NCBI RefSeq assembly: GCF_000003815.2
Contig: NC_049983.1
Coordinates: 12,663,481 to 12,727,480, forward strand
Source of the DNA: Branchiostoma floridae
Lineage: Eukaryota; Chordata; Leptocardii; Amphioxiformes; Branchiostomatidae
DNA: 64,000 nt
Direction: 5' to 3'
Shown: positions 23,336 through 33,383 of the stretch, one piece after another
Numbering within the stretch: position 1 is the first letter of the stretch
How the letters are laid out: the number at the start of each line of letters is the position of its first letter
Made by a program: the position numbers and the translations under genes
The notes under the pieces: model-generated
What the model was told of the DNA's origin: nothing
The model's input: the letters and a program-made list of their open reading frames with translations, nothing else
The model's database searches: none

Positions 23336-24582
23336 GAAATATGCTGTATTTGCTCTCAAGCAAATGTTAAAAAACTTAATCGTCATGTTGACCATCCCTA
23401 CAGAAGAAAAAAAATTTTTTTTTTTTTTAATCAGGCGAAAATTAATGCGCGCTGATGTCATCCATAAAATTTAGTTGCTGTGGTCTAAGTCTAAAAATTA
23501 TAAACCTGCTCCTGCAGTTAAAAAAAGCTGCAAACATATAAGAAGTTTATTTTGCAAGTTCGTGCCAGAGGGCTAATTGCAAGTACATGGTATAAACATA
23601 GTAGATAAACTAGTGACAATGGACAGTTATGAACAATATTCTACTCTAATACTAGTGTTGACTATTATGCACAAACAAACATTACCGAAAACATAACCGT
23701 CTAGCGAAGGTACATTGTAATAACCAAGGCCAGTACTAGCTAGTACGTTTTTCAATTATAATAGATAAATGTCCAGACTTTGCATGATGTACAAAATGAC
23801 CAATAAACTGGTGGACGTGCCGACTGATAATTATACCAGCTCAAAAAAGAACAAGAAACAGCCATGACTTCAAATACCAGAGTTGCCAACCTAGGATTGA
23901 TGTGTTCAAAAATTCATTCGTATTTTCCCAGAACTATCGTAGAGTAGAATATGTTATCACCAAGCACAGTAGGGGCATCTTCTCTGGATAGCTTTAAAGA
24001 ACGCTTGCAGATAGATGTGCTAAAGTTAGGTGTGACGGGTCGTTCGGTGTAATATAACCAGGTGCTGCCGCGCCGCGTGCCTGCGAAGCTGGTGTGTTAC
24101 GCGTACGCCGAACGGCGGTTATACCGGCTATATAAATAACGTTACAGATACAGATACAGATAATACTCAAAAAGCTCCTAAAGGTATGTCTCAAGACGAC
24201 TAAAATTGTAAACAAACTTGAAGTTGATTAAATAGATCACCAATGCATCAATTGGCATATAGCCATATACACATAAAAGTGTAAGAGAAAGTAGAAAAAA
24301 GAAGGTGAGAACATCGTGCCATATGTAGTACATTGTATTAATTACAAACGATGCAGCGGAGGCGTAAGCAACGGATAGTCTAAGCAATAAATATTGTTAT
24401 GTTTGCGAACCTTCCCAGTGTAAGTCATTGTGCGTCTAGTTCCATGACGAGGCCAGTACCTTAACGTCTAGTACATGTAGTACAGCTTGATATGTGTTTA
24501 TACTAGTAAACCCTCGAGATGATACTAAAATTTAGTTGTAGAAAAGTATGAAATATCTGAAAAAATCGTCCCTTGCGTTGTT
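23336..24582. other. Intergenic, no gene seen
   Basis: AT-rich sequence with an A/T run at 23409-23430 and a GC-rich patch near 24060-24125. Nothing supportable as a gene. Confidence 0.4.
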
Positions 24583-25521
24583 AACCCTATCCAGACTTGG
24601 GGGGGGGGGCTAAAAGTGCCTGCGCCAACTTTGACCTCCTATACCTCCCAAACAGCTTGCGCTAGAACAACCAAACTTGGTGAGTTTTCCTAAAATATTA
24701 TTGGCAACAATTTTACAAAAAATTGCGTAAGTTTATGATTTTTCGTGTTGCCATGGCAACGGGTTTCTGAAAGGCAAATTTTACAAAAATCACTAATTTT
24801 GGTTTTAACAATAGGATTTTAAGATTTTCTTGCTAAACTTAACATCATTTCATATATTTTTAATATCTAACACATCTTAGTTGAACATTTATAATTAAAT
24901 ATTCATAAATTATGCTAATGAGATGACGTAATTGGTCAAAATCCAAGATGGCCGACAATATCATGATGAAAAGTATAACAAGCTTATTTTCACTCAAATT
25001 TCATCACTACTTGGTATTTTCTTACAGAAAACATCCACGTGAACGTTTTTAATCCATTTTCAAGGGGTTTTAGCGTTATATATTGAAAAAAATGTATCTT
25101 GAAAAATTTAAGGTTGATAATCCAAGATGGCGGATAGCTAAACTACAGATGACGTCATTCTATGACGTCATTTTGACGTCGTTGCGTCGGCTTTTGACAA
25201 CAGAAGTCTTATAACACTTAGATATTAATAAGAAACCTTTATTGGTAAGTTTTTGAGTGAGATATTCAGGTATTATTGGAATTCCCCATTTTTGCCAAAA
25301 ACATAAATTAATGACGTCATAATTACGTCATATTTCGTCATAATGATATAAAATTTTAGGAATTATAAAACTCGATGAGCACAACCTTCCCTGTAAATTT
25401 GGTGATCGTACAGTAAGCCTTTTGAAAAATAGGAAGGGGGGGGGGGTCGAATGACCCATTCCCCCCCCCCCCCCCCCCCCCAGGCCAGGGAAGGCCCAAA
25501 AAGCCCAGTCTGGATAGGGTT
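24583..25521. mobile_element. 939-bp TIR element with AACCCTATCCAGACT ends
   Basis: The left end AACCCTATCCAGACTTGGG is inverted at the right end (CCCAGTCTGGATAGGGTT, ending 25521). Just inside the termini lie long G or C runs (24599-24610, 25437-25482). The interior carries two Watson-strand TGACGTCA palindromes and several ACGTCAT motifs near 25150-25320. No transposase. Superfamily and target duplication are not clear. Confidence 0.65.
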
Positions 25522-25819
25522 GAAGTTCAATATGACCCATAGAGCGTTATCCTAGAAATAAAAAGTACACATATTTGTGAAAAATTCGGACACATGATAA
25601 AGCAATTCCAATTCGAATGTACACGAAACGTGGTTGAAATATCGTACATAGTTCTTCAGCAACGAAAATGCATATGTGGTCTTGCTTATCTCTGAGAGGC
25701 TGTACAATATCGAAGTCTCTTCGTATAATATATAATGATATAAAGTTCCAAAGAAATCGTGCCGGATAATATCTATAGTCTGCTTACTGCCTGCGTGACA
25801 GTCATAAGTATATTTTCAA

Positions 25820-26445
25820 ACAATATTCAAGGCGCAAACTCTGGATATTTTGTTCTGTCCTATACATAGTTCAACATTGCATTCTCCTTGACCAGGAACA
25901 GGTGCGAAATTCTCATGCCTTTGACACAAGGCCAAGTTAATTCAATCTTATGTGCCCAGCGAGACAAAGAATTGTAAGGAGAAAAGAAAAAAAAACTACT
26001 ATCTACTAAGCAAAGGAAGGCAAAAAAATATATCGGGCGATCGCTGAAATGGGAGATGCTGGATCATTACATACTCTCCTGCAAGAATTAATTAAAGCCT
26101 GATCAATGAACGCGTGAATGAGTTTCGAACGTTTTTCATACGTTTTACTGTATTTCAACATTACACAAAACCTGGTCATTGAAATGTCCATAATCGACAT
26201 ACTTTGTATTACTTGGATACCTGTTTTGAAACACATTAAGACCAACACTGACATAAGCCATAAAGACATTTCAGAGGGGCATTAATGTTTCTGCCGATCA
26301 TCGTGACATAAATATTTGGATTAATCTAGAATAGCCAAAGACTATGACGCAATAGCTAGACACATAAGGACTGTTTGTTCCTACGGATGTCGGATCGTAA
26401 AACACTAGGTAGTTTTTTTTATACAGAGGCTCCGCATCCTGCGCG
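25820..26445 (+). promoter_or_regulatory. Conserved 5' flank of gene B
   Basis: This flank aligns by eye with 28236-28870 (gene C) and 32776-33383 (gene D). Shared blocks include AACAGGTGCGAAATTCTCA, CCTTTGACACAA, a CTGATCAATGAA block, and TTTGTTCCTACGGATG about 65 bp before the ATG. The last block is the best candidate for core promoter or 5' UTR. The similarity could reflect recent duplication alone. Confidence 0.5.
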
Positions 26446-27849
26446 ATGGTACCCGCCATTATCTTTCCTCTTGTGTTTTACCTGGCCAGCGCTGCCGAAG
26501 GTAGGAGCCTGATCGACTTCTGGTTTAGAAATTTCGTGTTCTAGAAATGCAATGGTGATGAATTTAGAGGTGGCTAGCTCTTGGAAGTTGCAGTAAGTCG
26601 TGTAGGCTCCCTCAGCAGCTTTAATGGAACTACCGTAAGGGGCCAGTTACGTTTTAGACTTTGAAAAAGAATATCTCAAGGGGTTGAGAGAATACTATAA
26701 TTCCATAGTTATAGATGGTGGGAATTTAATTCTTGTGGAATTTGCAAGTTAAATAAATGTGGACATTATTTAGACATATCATCGTGCAAATGAGGGCCTC
26801 ATTTACATATTCTATGAAGAAATGCCTTCTTTGAAAAGATACGACTTTCTATTTATTTTATTTATTGGAAAACATTACACTGGGCCAGCCTAGGCAGGCT
26901 ATGTAAGCTGATGACGGCTGACCCACAAAGATACAACAAACAAACAAATCTAATTTACACATTTGCACAGAATAGGCCACATAGGCTATAATAAGCTAGG
27001 AAGAGCAGATCGATGGAAGGTGCTGTAAATCGGTTTGTTGATGTTAAAAATGTGTTATTTGGGTAAGAGATGATGATCAATTGATATGACTTGCCCAAAT
27101 GAGGACGCATAATCAATAAGAAGCATGTATGATACGTCATTCGAAAGGGTTACACGGAACTTACACCATTCAGTGGCGAAGGTATGAGGTCGAGAAAATC
27201 TAGTTTCTACGTGTTGCAACTTTTACTGCTTTCAGATCATGTGGCCACCTTAGCACCGAAAACCTTGCCGACTTTAACACCCTTCACCACCATGACCATG
27301 CCCTACCCCACCACCACCACGGCCACCATGACCACCACCCTTTACCCCTGTACGTGCTGTAGGAAAGAGCAGAGGTGCACCTTTACTACAACAACCAGAC
27401 CTCTGCCATGTTTGCTCCGCGGGAGATCGACCTGTTTAGACCCGCCGTGCGTGGACCAGACATCGTACAACAGCTACACCTGCTCCTGTGGAACATGTCC
27501 AACCGGTATCACAACAGACATGTCTTATTCCATGTCGTTTCACTCTGTAAAGCGGCACTCGCCTAGCAAATTAATTACTACTAGTTGGTAAATGTTACTA
27601 GTTGGTAAATGTTGCTTTAATTAGTTACATTATATGATACAATGAGTGTTGTGGAAACAAGGTTAAAAGTCTAACACGACTGCGTCATCTTTCTTCACAG
27701 GACCTAACTGTTACGCTTGGGACCGAACCATTATCCCTGCAGGGGAGGCTGTGGAGGTGAACGGCGCCGTGTGTGAGTGCCGCTGGAAGAGATGGGGAGA
27801 CAGATTCTCTCCGTATGCAGACTGCCGATGGGGCGTCATCTCTGGCTGA
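26446..27849 (+). CDS. Gene B: secreted Thr-rich, Cys-rich protein (157 aa)
   Basis: Exons 26446-26500, 27236-27505 and 27701-27849 (474 nt, intact frame, both introns phase 1). Exon 1 is only a signal peptide (MVPAIIFPLVFYLASAAE) and uses the donor GTAGGA. Exon 2 enters after TTTCAG, encodes a Thr/Pro-rich stretch (TTTTATMTTT type, likely O-glycosylated), a CTCC cluster and the Cys module beginning LPCLLRGRSTCLDPPC and ending CSCGTCPT. Exon 3 reads PNCYAWDRTIIPAGEAVEV and ends GVISG-stop. I do not recognise the family. The C-terminal module (C-Y-x-W-D-G/R-T-I-I-P-A-G ... V-x-C-x-C ... A-D-C) faintly recalls von Willebrand C domains, but too few cysteines match to claim it. A secreted mucus or matrix component is inference. 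Exons 2-3 are almost identical to relic A. Confidence 0.78.
26850..26955 (-). repeat. Retroelement-like tail fragment in gene B intron 1
   Basis: TTTATTTTATTTATTGGAAA followed by ACTGGGCCAGCCTAGGCAGG looks like the 3' tail of a non-LTR element inserted in minus orientation. Recognised by appearance only. Confidence 0.35.
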
Positions 27850-27946
27850 CCAATACACCTCATAAGTCACACGAGATCCTAAAGAGTGAAATAGTGACAT
27901 GGCAATTTGTACATTGCATGCATTCACTGCAAATGTCAGCGAAGCA

Positions 27947-27952
27947 AATAAA
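27947..27952 (+). promoter_or_regulatory. Poly(A) signal AATAAA of gene B
   Basis: AATAAA 98 bp past the stop, in a 3' UTR that also matches gene A. The homologous site in gene C reads AAATGA. Confidence 0.6.
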
Positions 27953-28235
27953 CTGTGGTTCATGACAACCATCTGAATAATCGTTTTGCCAATACTTACT
28001 ATGATGTACTAAGAGTGCGTTTTTTTCGGCCAGGGGTTTTATTGAAAGGCTGTCAGGACAGTTAATTGCAAAATGTAATTCTTTAATGGATAAGTGTGAG
28101 CTGGCTAATTTAAAAAATTGTCACAATACCGAAGTTCTTTCAATAATCGTCAAGGTTCATTTTCAACTACAAATGCCTCGTATCGTACACAGCTAATACT
28201 AATACTTACTGTAGACTTCAGTAATGACATACTAG

Positions 28236-28870
28236 CCAAAGCGCAGACTCCGGATATTTCGTTCTGACCTAAAGTTCAACATGGCGTTCTCCTCGACCTT
28301 TAACAGGTGCGAGATTCTCATCCCTTTGACACAAAGCCATGTCAATTTCATCTTATTTACCCAGTGAGATGAAGGAAGTGTAAGGCTAGCTACTTCAGGA
28401 AAACGGTGAACGCAAGTATATAATAATGCGGACAATCGCTGTAATGGAGCACACTGGGTTACTTCTTCCTATCCTACAAGAAAGCCTGATCAATGAAAAT
28501 ACACCGCAAGAATCAATGTGACATTATGTTGTACTTGAGCTTAATACGTTTCTTCTTCGAAGTTGCGTCACAACGTTAGATAGAATTTGGCCATTGAAAA
28601 TTTCAGGTACAATTCGCAATGTGTTATCAAATTACTCGGAAATCTGTTTTGCAACAAATGTAGGTCCAAAGTTGACACGATTTTCATTTCAGAAGTGAAT
28701 GAATATTACAACCATGACTGACATGGATATCTAATTTGCTAGAAAAGTCAACATGACGCAATAGCATAGACACACAAGAGCTATTTGTTCCTCCGGATGG
28801 AGGATCAAATAGTAGTCCAGTCTTTAGATTGTGTCAAACAACACTGTAACCTTGCCACCGATGCTTCACT
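28236..28870 (+). promoter_or_regulatory. Conserved 5' flank of gene C
   Basis: Homologous to the flanks of B and D, starting CCAAAGCGCAGACTC. TTTGTTCCTCCGGATGG is at 28784-28800, about 70 bp before the ATG, and matches gene D exactly except for the next few bases. Confidence 0.5.
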
Positions 28871-31800
28871 ATGCTATCTGCCATGTTTTTCCTCCTGGTG
28901 TTTCTCCTGACCAGCGGGGCCGAATGCAGGAGTCTGTTCTCAGACGGACGCGGACGGGTGTATCCTTCAGGTGAGTTCAGCCCGGCCAGGTGTACCCGCT
29001 GCACCTGTATGACGACACAGGTTTTCGCAGGACGTTACACGTACCTTCCCATATGTGTGCGCACCTGCAATCCTGTTGGCATGTTTTTTCACAGTTAACC
29101 GTTTTTATTTTGATGTTTGAACGGTACTCGATGTCAGGAGTATATATATATCTACTTTCTTTGTGTAAAAGTTGGGAAACAATGGGAAGAAGCGGGATAA
29201 GCAAGTATGGGCCTCTATATGACAACGCCGCTGTAAGTGGCGAACTAAGAGCGTTCCCACTGTACATTGACACCCAAACTCACTTAATAAAATATTGGCT
29301 CAGACTGCAGAACATGTCTAATGACAGAATTGTGAAAAAAACATATGATGTAGCTGTCGAAGAAGACCAAGATTGGGCTATACATGTTCAAGATATGCTA
29401 AGCCGACATGGGTTTCGAAATATTTGGCTCAATCCTACTGTTGACGCCAAATATTTTGGAAACACATTTAAGGAACGCATGAAGGACACATTCCTCTCTG
29501 AATGGAGACAAAAAATAAGAAACAACAATAAACTCAAAGTGTATTCTAAAATAAAAACCCAGTTTGGTATAGAAAACTACCTCTTATCTATCCGAAACAA
29601 AAATTTTGTGAATAGCATTACCAAACTGAGAATAAGTGCACACTGCCTCGAAATCGAAAAAGGTCGCCACCATAATATACCAACAAATCAGAGACTATGT
29701 CCTTCATGTCAAGATGACACTAGCATTGAAGATGAGTATCATTTCATTATGACTTGTCCTACATACAATGAAGAAAGACAAAAGTTAATGCAATCAATCA
29801 CATGTAAGTCAAATATATCTCTACCACACACAAATGGTGACACCTTCAATGTACTTTCATCATGTCATGACTCTATATCTATGTACATAGGTCAATATAT
29901 TTATCACGCCATGCAAAAAAGAAACTGTACCATTCCTAAATAACTTTTGACAGATATTATGTCGCTAGTAGTATAGAAATATTCAATCTGATGTAGTTCC
30001 TTTTATTACCTACCGTAGATTCCACTAGTATTGTAGTAACTGAAATTGTGGCAATATATCGTATATGTGTAGCATTAGACTGTACCTTTTGTTGTATGTA
30101 AATTGCCATACATTGTTACTGATGCAATTGTTGTGCAATAAACCATCTATCTATCTATCTATCTATGACATTGCAGCTTTGCGAATTTCGAGAGGTAACG
30201 TTACATGAACTAGCGTTGTAGGAAATCAATCGACCAATAATTCACGGATTCGTCTTTCAGAAGGGACGTAAAACGGGGGTCCCCATTATTACAAGGTATC
30301 TGGCACCAAACAAATGAAGACCATAGCAAGTCCATATCACAAGATACAAAAAGTAGAAGTTCTGCACAAACCAGGGGGCGTAAAGTTGAACATGACCTTC
30401 GTCTTCCCAGCAACTACCGAAATACCAAATATCATTAAAATCTATGAAGAGGTTGAAAAGTTAGCTGTTATCCCTTGCAGCAAGGCAGTCAGTGAAGAGC
30501 ACCACCACAACCGAACCCCCCATCGTGCCCACCACCACCACCATCATCACCACCGCCGTGTTCACCACAGAGACCAACACCGCCACACACCCAACGATAT
30601 TCTTGTGCTCAGAATATGATGCACATTGCGTGGACCCGACCCCCTTCCACGGTTGGGTCTACTACTACGACTACCCGAGCGGCTGTCACTTTGCTCCCTG
30701 TCCAAATGGTAATAGTATTGCATGTACATTGTGGTTTGTTACTTGCACCGGCTGTTGTAGGGTCCCGGTATATTTCGGCGGACACTCGGATATCGTTTGG
30801 CCCGTTTATCAGTCGTTGCCCGGCAGGTACATTTCAGATGTCCTGGCGGTTTACCAGAGTCAATCCTGCGGATTCGACAGCTGGTCGATCGCTTCTCGCA
30901 GCCCGATTGGGCACCTGTAGGGTCCCTGTTGCATGTCCATTGAACCAAGGCCATGCATTTGGCAGGTTTCAAAGGCACGTTCGTCATTTTTCGGGTGTAA
31001 CATATATATACTAAGATCAGGTCGTCAATTATTAAATTTCTCTATGAAGAAAGTATATGACGTACAGGAATCAAGAGGAAAGAATAGAAGCAGAATATGA
31101 CGTTGATACCTCTACTACTCTTGCAGCAACCTGCTTTCCCGGCAGAGGTTTTTTTTTCATAATTCATAATGGGTATAGGCCGGACACAAGGTGGCGACGC
31201 ACTCAATTAATAGCAAGTTGTGAGAACGTACAGTGTATTAAGCGCACCAAGAAAAAAAAGAAAGACCTCCGTGAATAAAAAGTATACCAATGAGATGAAA
31301 TGGAGACAATCTTCTTGGGTACACTAATAACAAGATTCATTAAGTAGTTTGCACAAAAAAACATGAGTTGGGAAAGATGTGAATTTTTTTGAAATATGCA
31401 ATGTCCAAACTATATACCCCCCAACTCACTACATGAAATAAGACACCAGTTAAAAAGATAGCCTTACTCAGTTACTGCAAATCTCTATGCAGTGTTACTA
31501 CCAAATTGAAAACCATTGTAAATGACTGAAATTCATCAGAAAGAGATTTGCAGCGGTAAAGGTTTTGGGACATTCTGCCAATTACAAATGGAAATTTAAA
31601 AAAAACCCGTAATTTTAGGCGACAAGTTGGTGCCAATTGGCACTGATTGGTGCCGGTTTGGCGGCACTTTGCGAGGCTGTGTGGCGCAACTCGGCACAAT
31701 TTGGCGTAGTCCTACAGTAGCAAAGTCCAGTGAGATATCAGCTTTACTAATAGAAAAAGAATAGATAAATTCTGTTGAGTATTTCTATGTTACCGGAGTG

Positions 31801-32070
31801 ACAGAGCACGAACTTTGATGTCAAGAGACAGAGTTACCTGAATGGTATGTATTCAGTAGGGTATACTGTATGTTGAGATATCCCAGTAGGGAATGTATTG
31901 TTCTTATGTCGTTATTATTCTGCTTCACAGGACCTAACTGTTGGGCCTGGGACATGTCCATTATCCCTTCAGGAAGCGCTGTTGAGGTGGGCGGTGCCAT
32001 GTGTAAGTGCCGAGTAGGGTACCTATACTCACATTACGCAGACTGCAGATGGGGCGTCATCTCCGGCTGA
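28871..32070 (+). CDS. Gene C: secreted Thr-rich, Cys-rich protein (155 aa)
   Basis: Exons 28871-28970, 30481-30708 and 31931-32070 (468 nt, intact, phase-1 introns). Exon 1 encodes the signal peptide MLSAMFFLLVFLLTSGAE plus 15 further residues (ending GRVYPS) before a consensus CAG/GTGAGT donor. Exon 2 opens after CCTTGCAG with a Thr-rich segment (STTTTEPPIVPTTTT) and a short Cys module (CSEYDAHCVDPTPFHGWVYY ... CHFAPCPN). Exon 3 reads PNCWAWDMSIIPSGSAVEV and ends GVISG-stop. The Cys module of exon 2 is the most diverged in the family, with WVYYYDYPSG in place of the YANCxCGxC core. Intron 1 contains a LINE fragment. The frame stays open for 42 codons past the exon-1 donor, but I take that as intron. 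Confidence 0.75.
29224..30163 (+). mobile_element. 5'-truncated non-LTR retrotransposon (LINE) fragment
   Basis: An uninterrupted 239-codon frame to the stop at 29941-29943 matches the C-terminal end of a LINE ORF2 protein: LRISAHCLEIEKGRHH, then a cysteine-histidine knuckle C-x2-C-x11-H-x4-C (CPSC ... YHFIMTC) and PTYNEERQKL. A ~200-bp 3' UTR follows, with AATAAA at 30137-30142 and an ATCT-repeat tail. TATGAC flanks it at 29218-29223 and 30164-30169. Gene D intron 1 keeps the uninterrupted site (CCTCTATATGGCATTGCAGC, near 33732), which fixes the insertion point. Reverse transcriptase and endonuclease domains are missing. The exact clade is uncertain. Confidence 0.82.
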
Positions 32071-32775
32071 CCGACAAACGGTCGTGTCACCTGAGTTTGT
32101 GCTGAGTCCTAAAGCGGGTCTCTCGCTCTTTCTGGGCTGCGCTTATCGGTGCCTACTGTTTTTTTCTTTTTTTTTTTAATTCAAACAAGAACACATTACA
32201 GACGCAGCGGTGGCTTAATTGATGTGCACGAAGCAAATGATGAATTGTGACAAAAACTTGTTGTAAACGCAAGTCCGATCCCTAAACCCGAAGGCGAAAA
32301 GTCAAATTCAACACTGTAAAAGAAACCTATAAATAGTAATGAGGAAATTTTGCCAAGATTTATGATAAATGAAATAGTCTAGATTTTGCAGCCTCTACCA
32401 ACTGCAGGGACCAATATGCGAATCCTAACATACACTATTCGGCCAACTCACAGCATACTGTTCACTACATTTGGTTAATGTCTACTAGTATTCCAGCGAT
32501 CCATGGAGCCTAGTAGAGGCTGAAGATTTTGGCGTTTATGGAAGATGAACAAAATGCATAAGTGTGGCTTATTTGAAACGCTTCCACAAGACCGAAGTTT
32601 CTCTCAATGATCTTAAGTGTGATTTTTCAACAATAAAAACTTCTACCTACGCCTTGTGTCGTGTAAAGCTTTTTAATATTAGTAGTTATGGCAAACTCTT
32701 ACATTGTCAATGATATAAAGTTGAAGTTGGATAATATCTTTAGCCTGACAGTCATTGATATATTTTGAAACAGTA
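32071..32775. other. Gene C 3' flank
   Basis: Contains a T-rich run at 32158-32180 and remnants of the family's 3' UTR (GCACGAAGCAAATGATG at 32225-32241, where genes A and B have AATAAA). No gene seen. Confidence 0.4.
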
Positions 32776-33383
32776 GCCAAAGCGCAGACTCTGCATACTT
32801 TGTTCTGACCTACAGTTCAACATTACGTTATCATCGACCTGGAACAGGTGCGAAATTCTCACCCCTTTGACACAAAGTAAACTTAATTTCATCTTATGTA
32901 GTCAGTGATGTAAAGGAATTATAAGGTTAAAAACAAATCTACTTCAGGTGATATATGAACGCATAGGATAATGCAAACAATCGCTGTAATGGAACACACT
33001 GGGTTATTTCTTACTATCCTACAAGAAAACCTGATCAATGAAAATACTAGTACACCGGAAGAATCAATGTCACATTATGTTGCACTTGAGCTTAATCTAT
33101 GAAGTTGTGTTGCAACGTTATTAAACAAAATTTGGCCAATGAAAATTTCAGGTACAATTCCCGATGTGTTACCAATCACTAGGAAACCTATTTGCAACAA
33201 ATGTAGGTCCAAGATTAATGTTACAGCATATCATAACTGACATGGATATCTAGTTTGCTAGAAAAGTCAATATGACAGAATAGCATAGACACACAAGAGC
33301 TATTTGTTCCTCCGGATGGCGGATCAAATAGAAATCCAAACTTCAGTCAAACTATACTGTAACCTTGTCACCGCTGCTTCACG
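32776..33383 (+). promoter_or_regulatory. Conserved 5' flank of gene D
   Basis: Closest to the flank of gene C, including ATAGCATAGACACACAAGAG and TTTGTTCCTCCGGATGG about 65 bp upstream of the ATG. Confidence 0.5.

Noticed and set aside
28990..29220. First ~77 codons of the long open frame leading into the LINE fragment
   Set aside because: This part is gene C intron in a different frame from exon 1 and has a close match in gene D's intron; LINE homology begins only after the insertion point.
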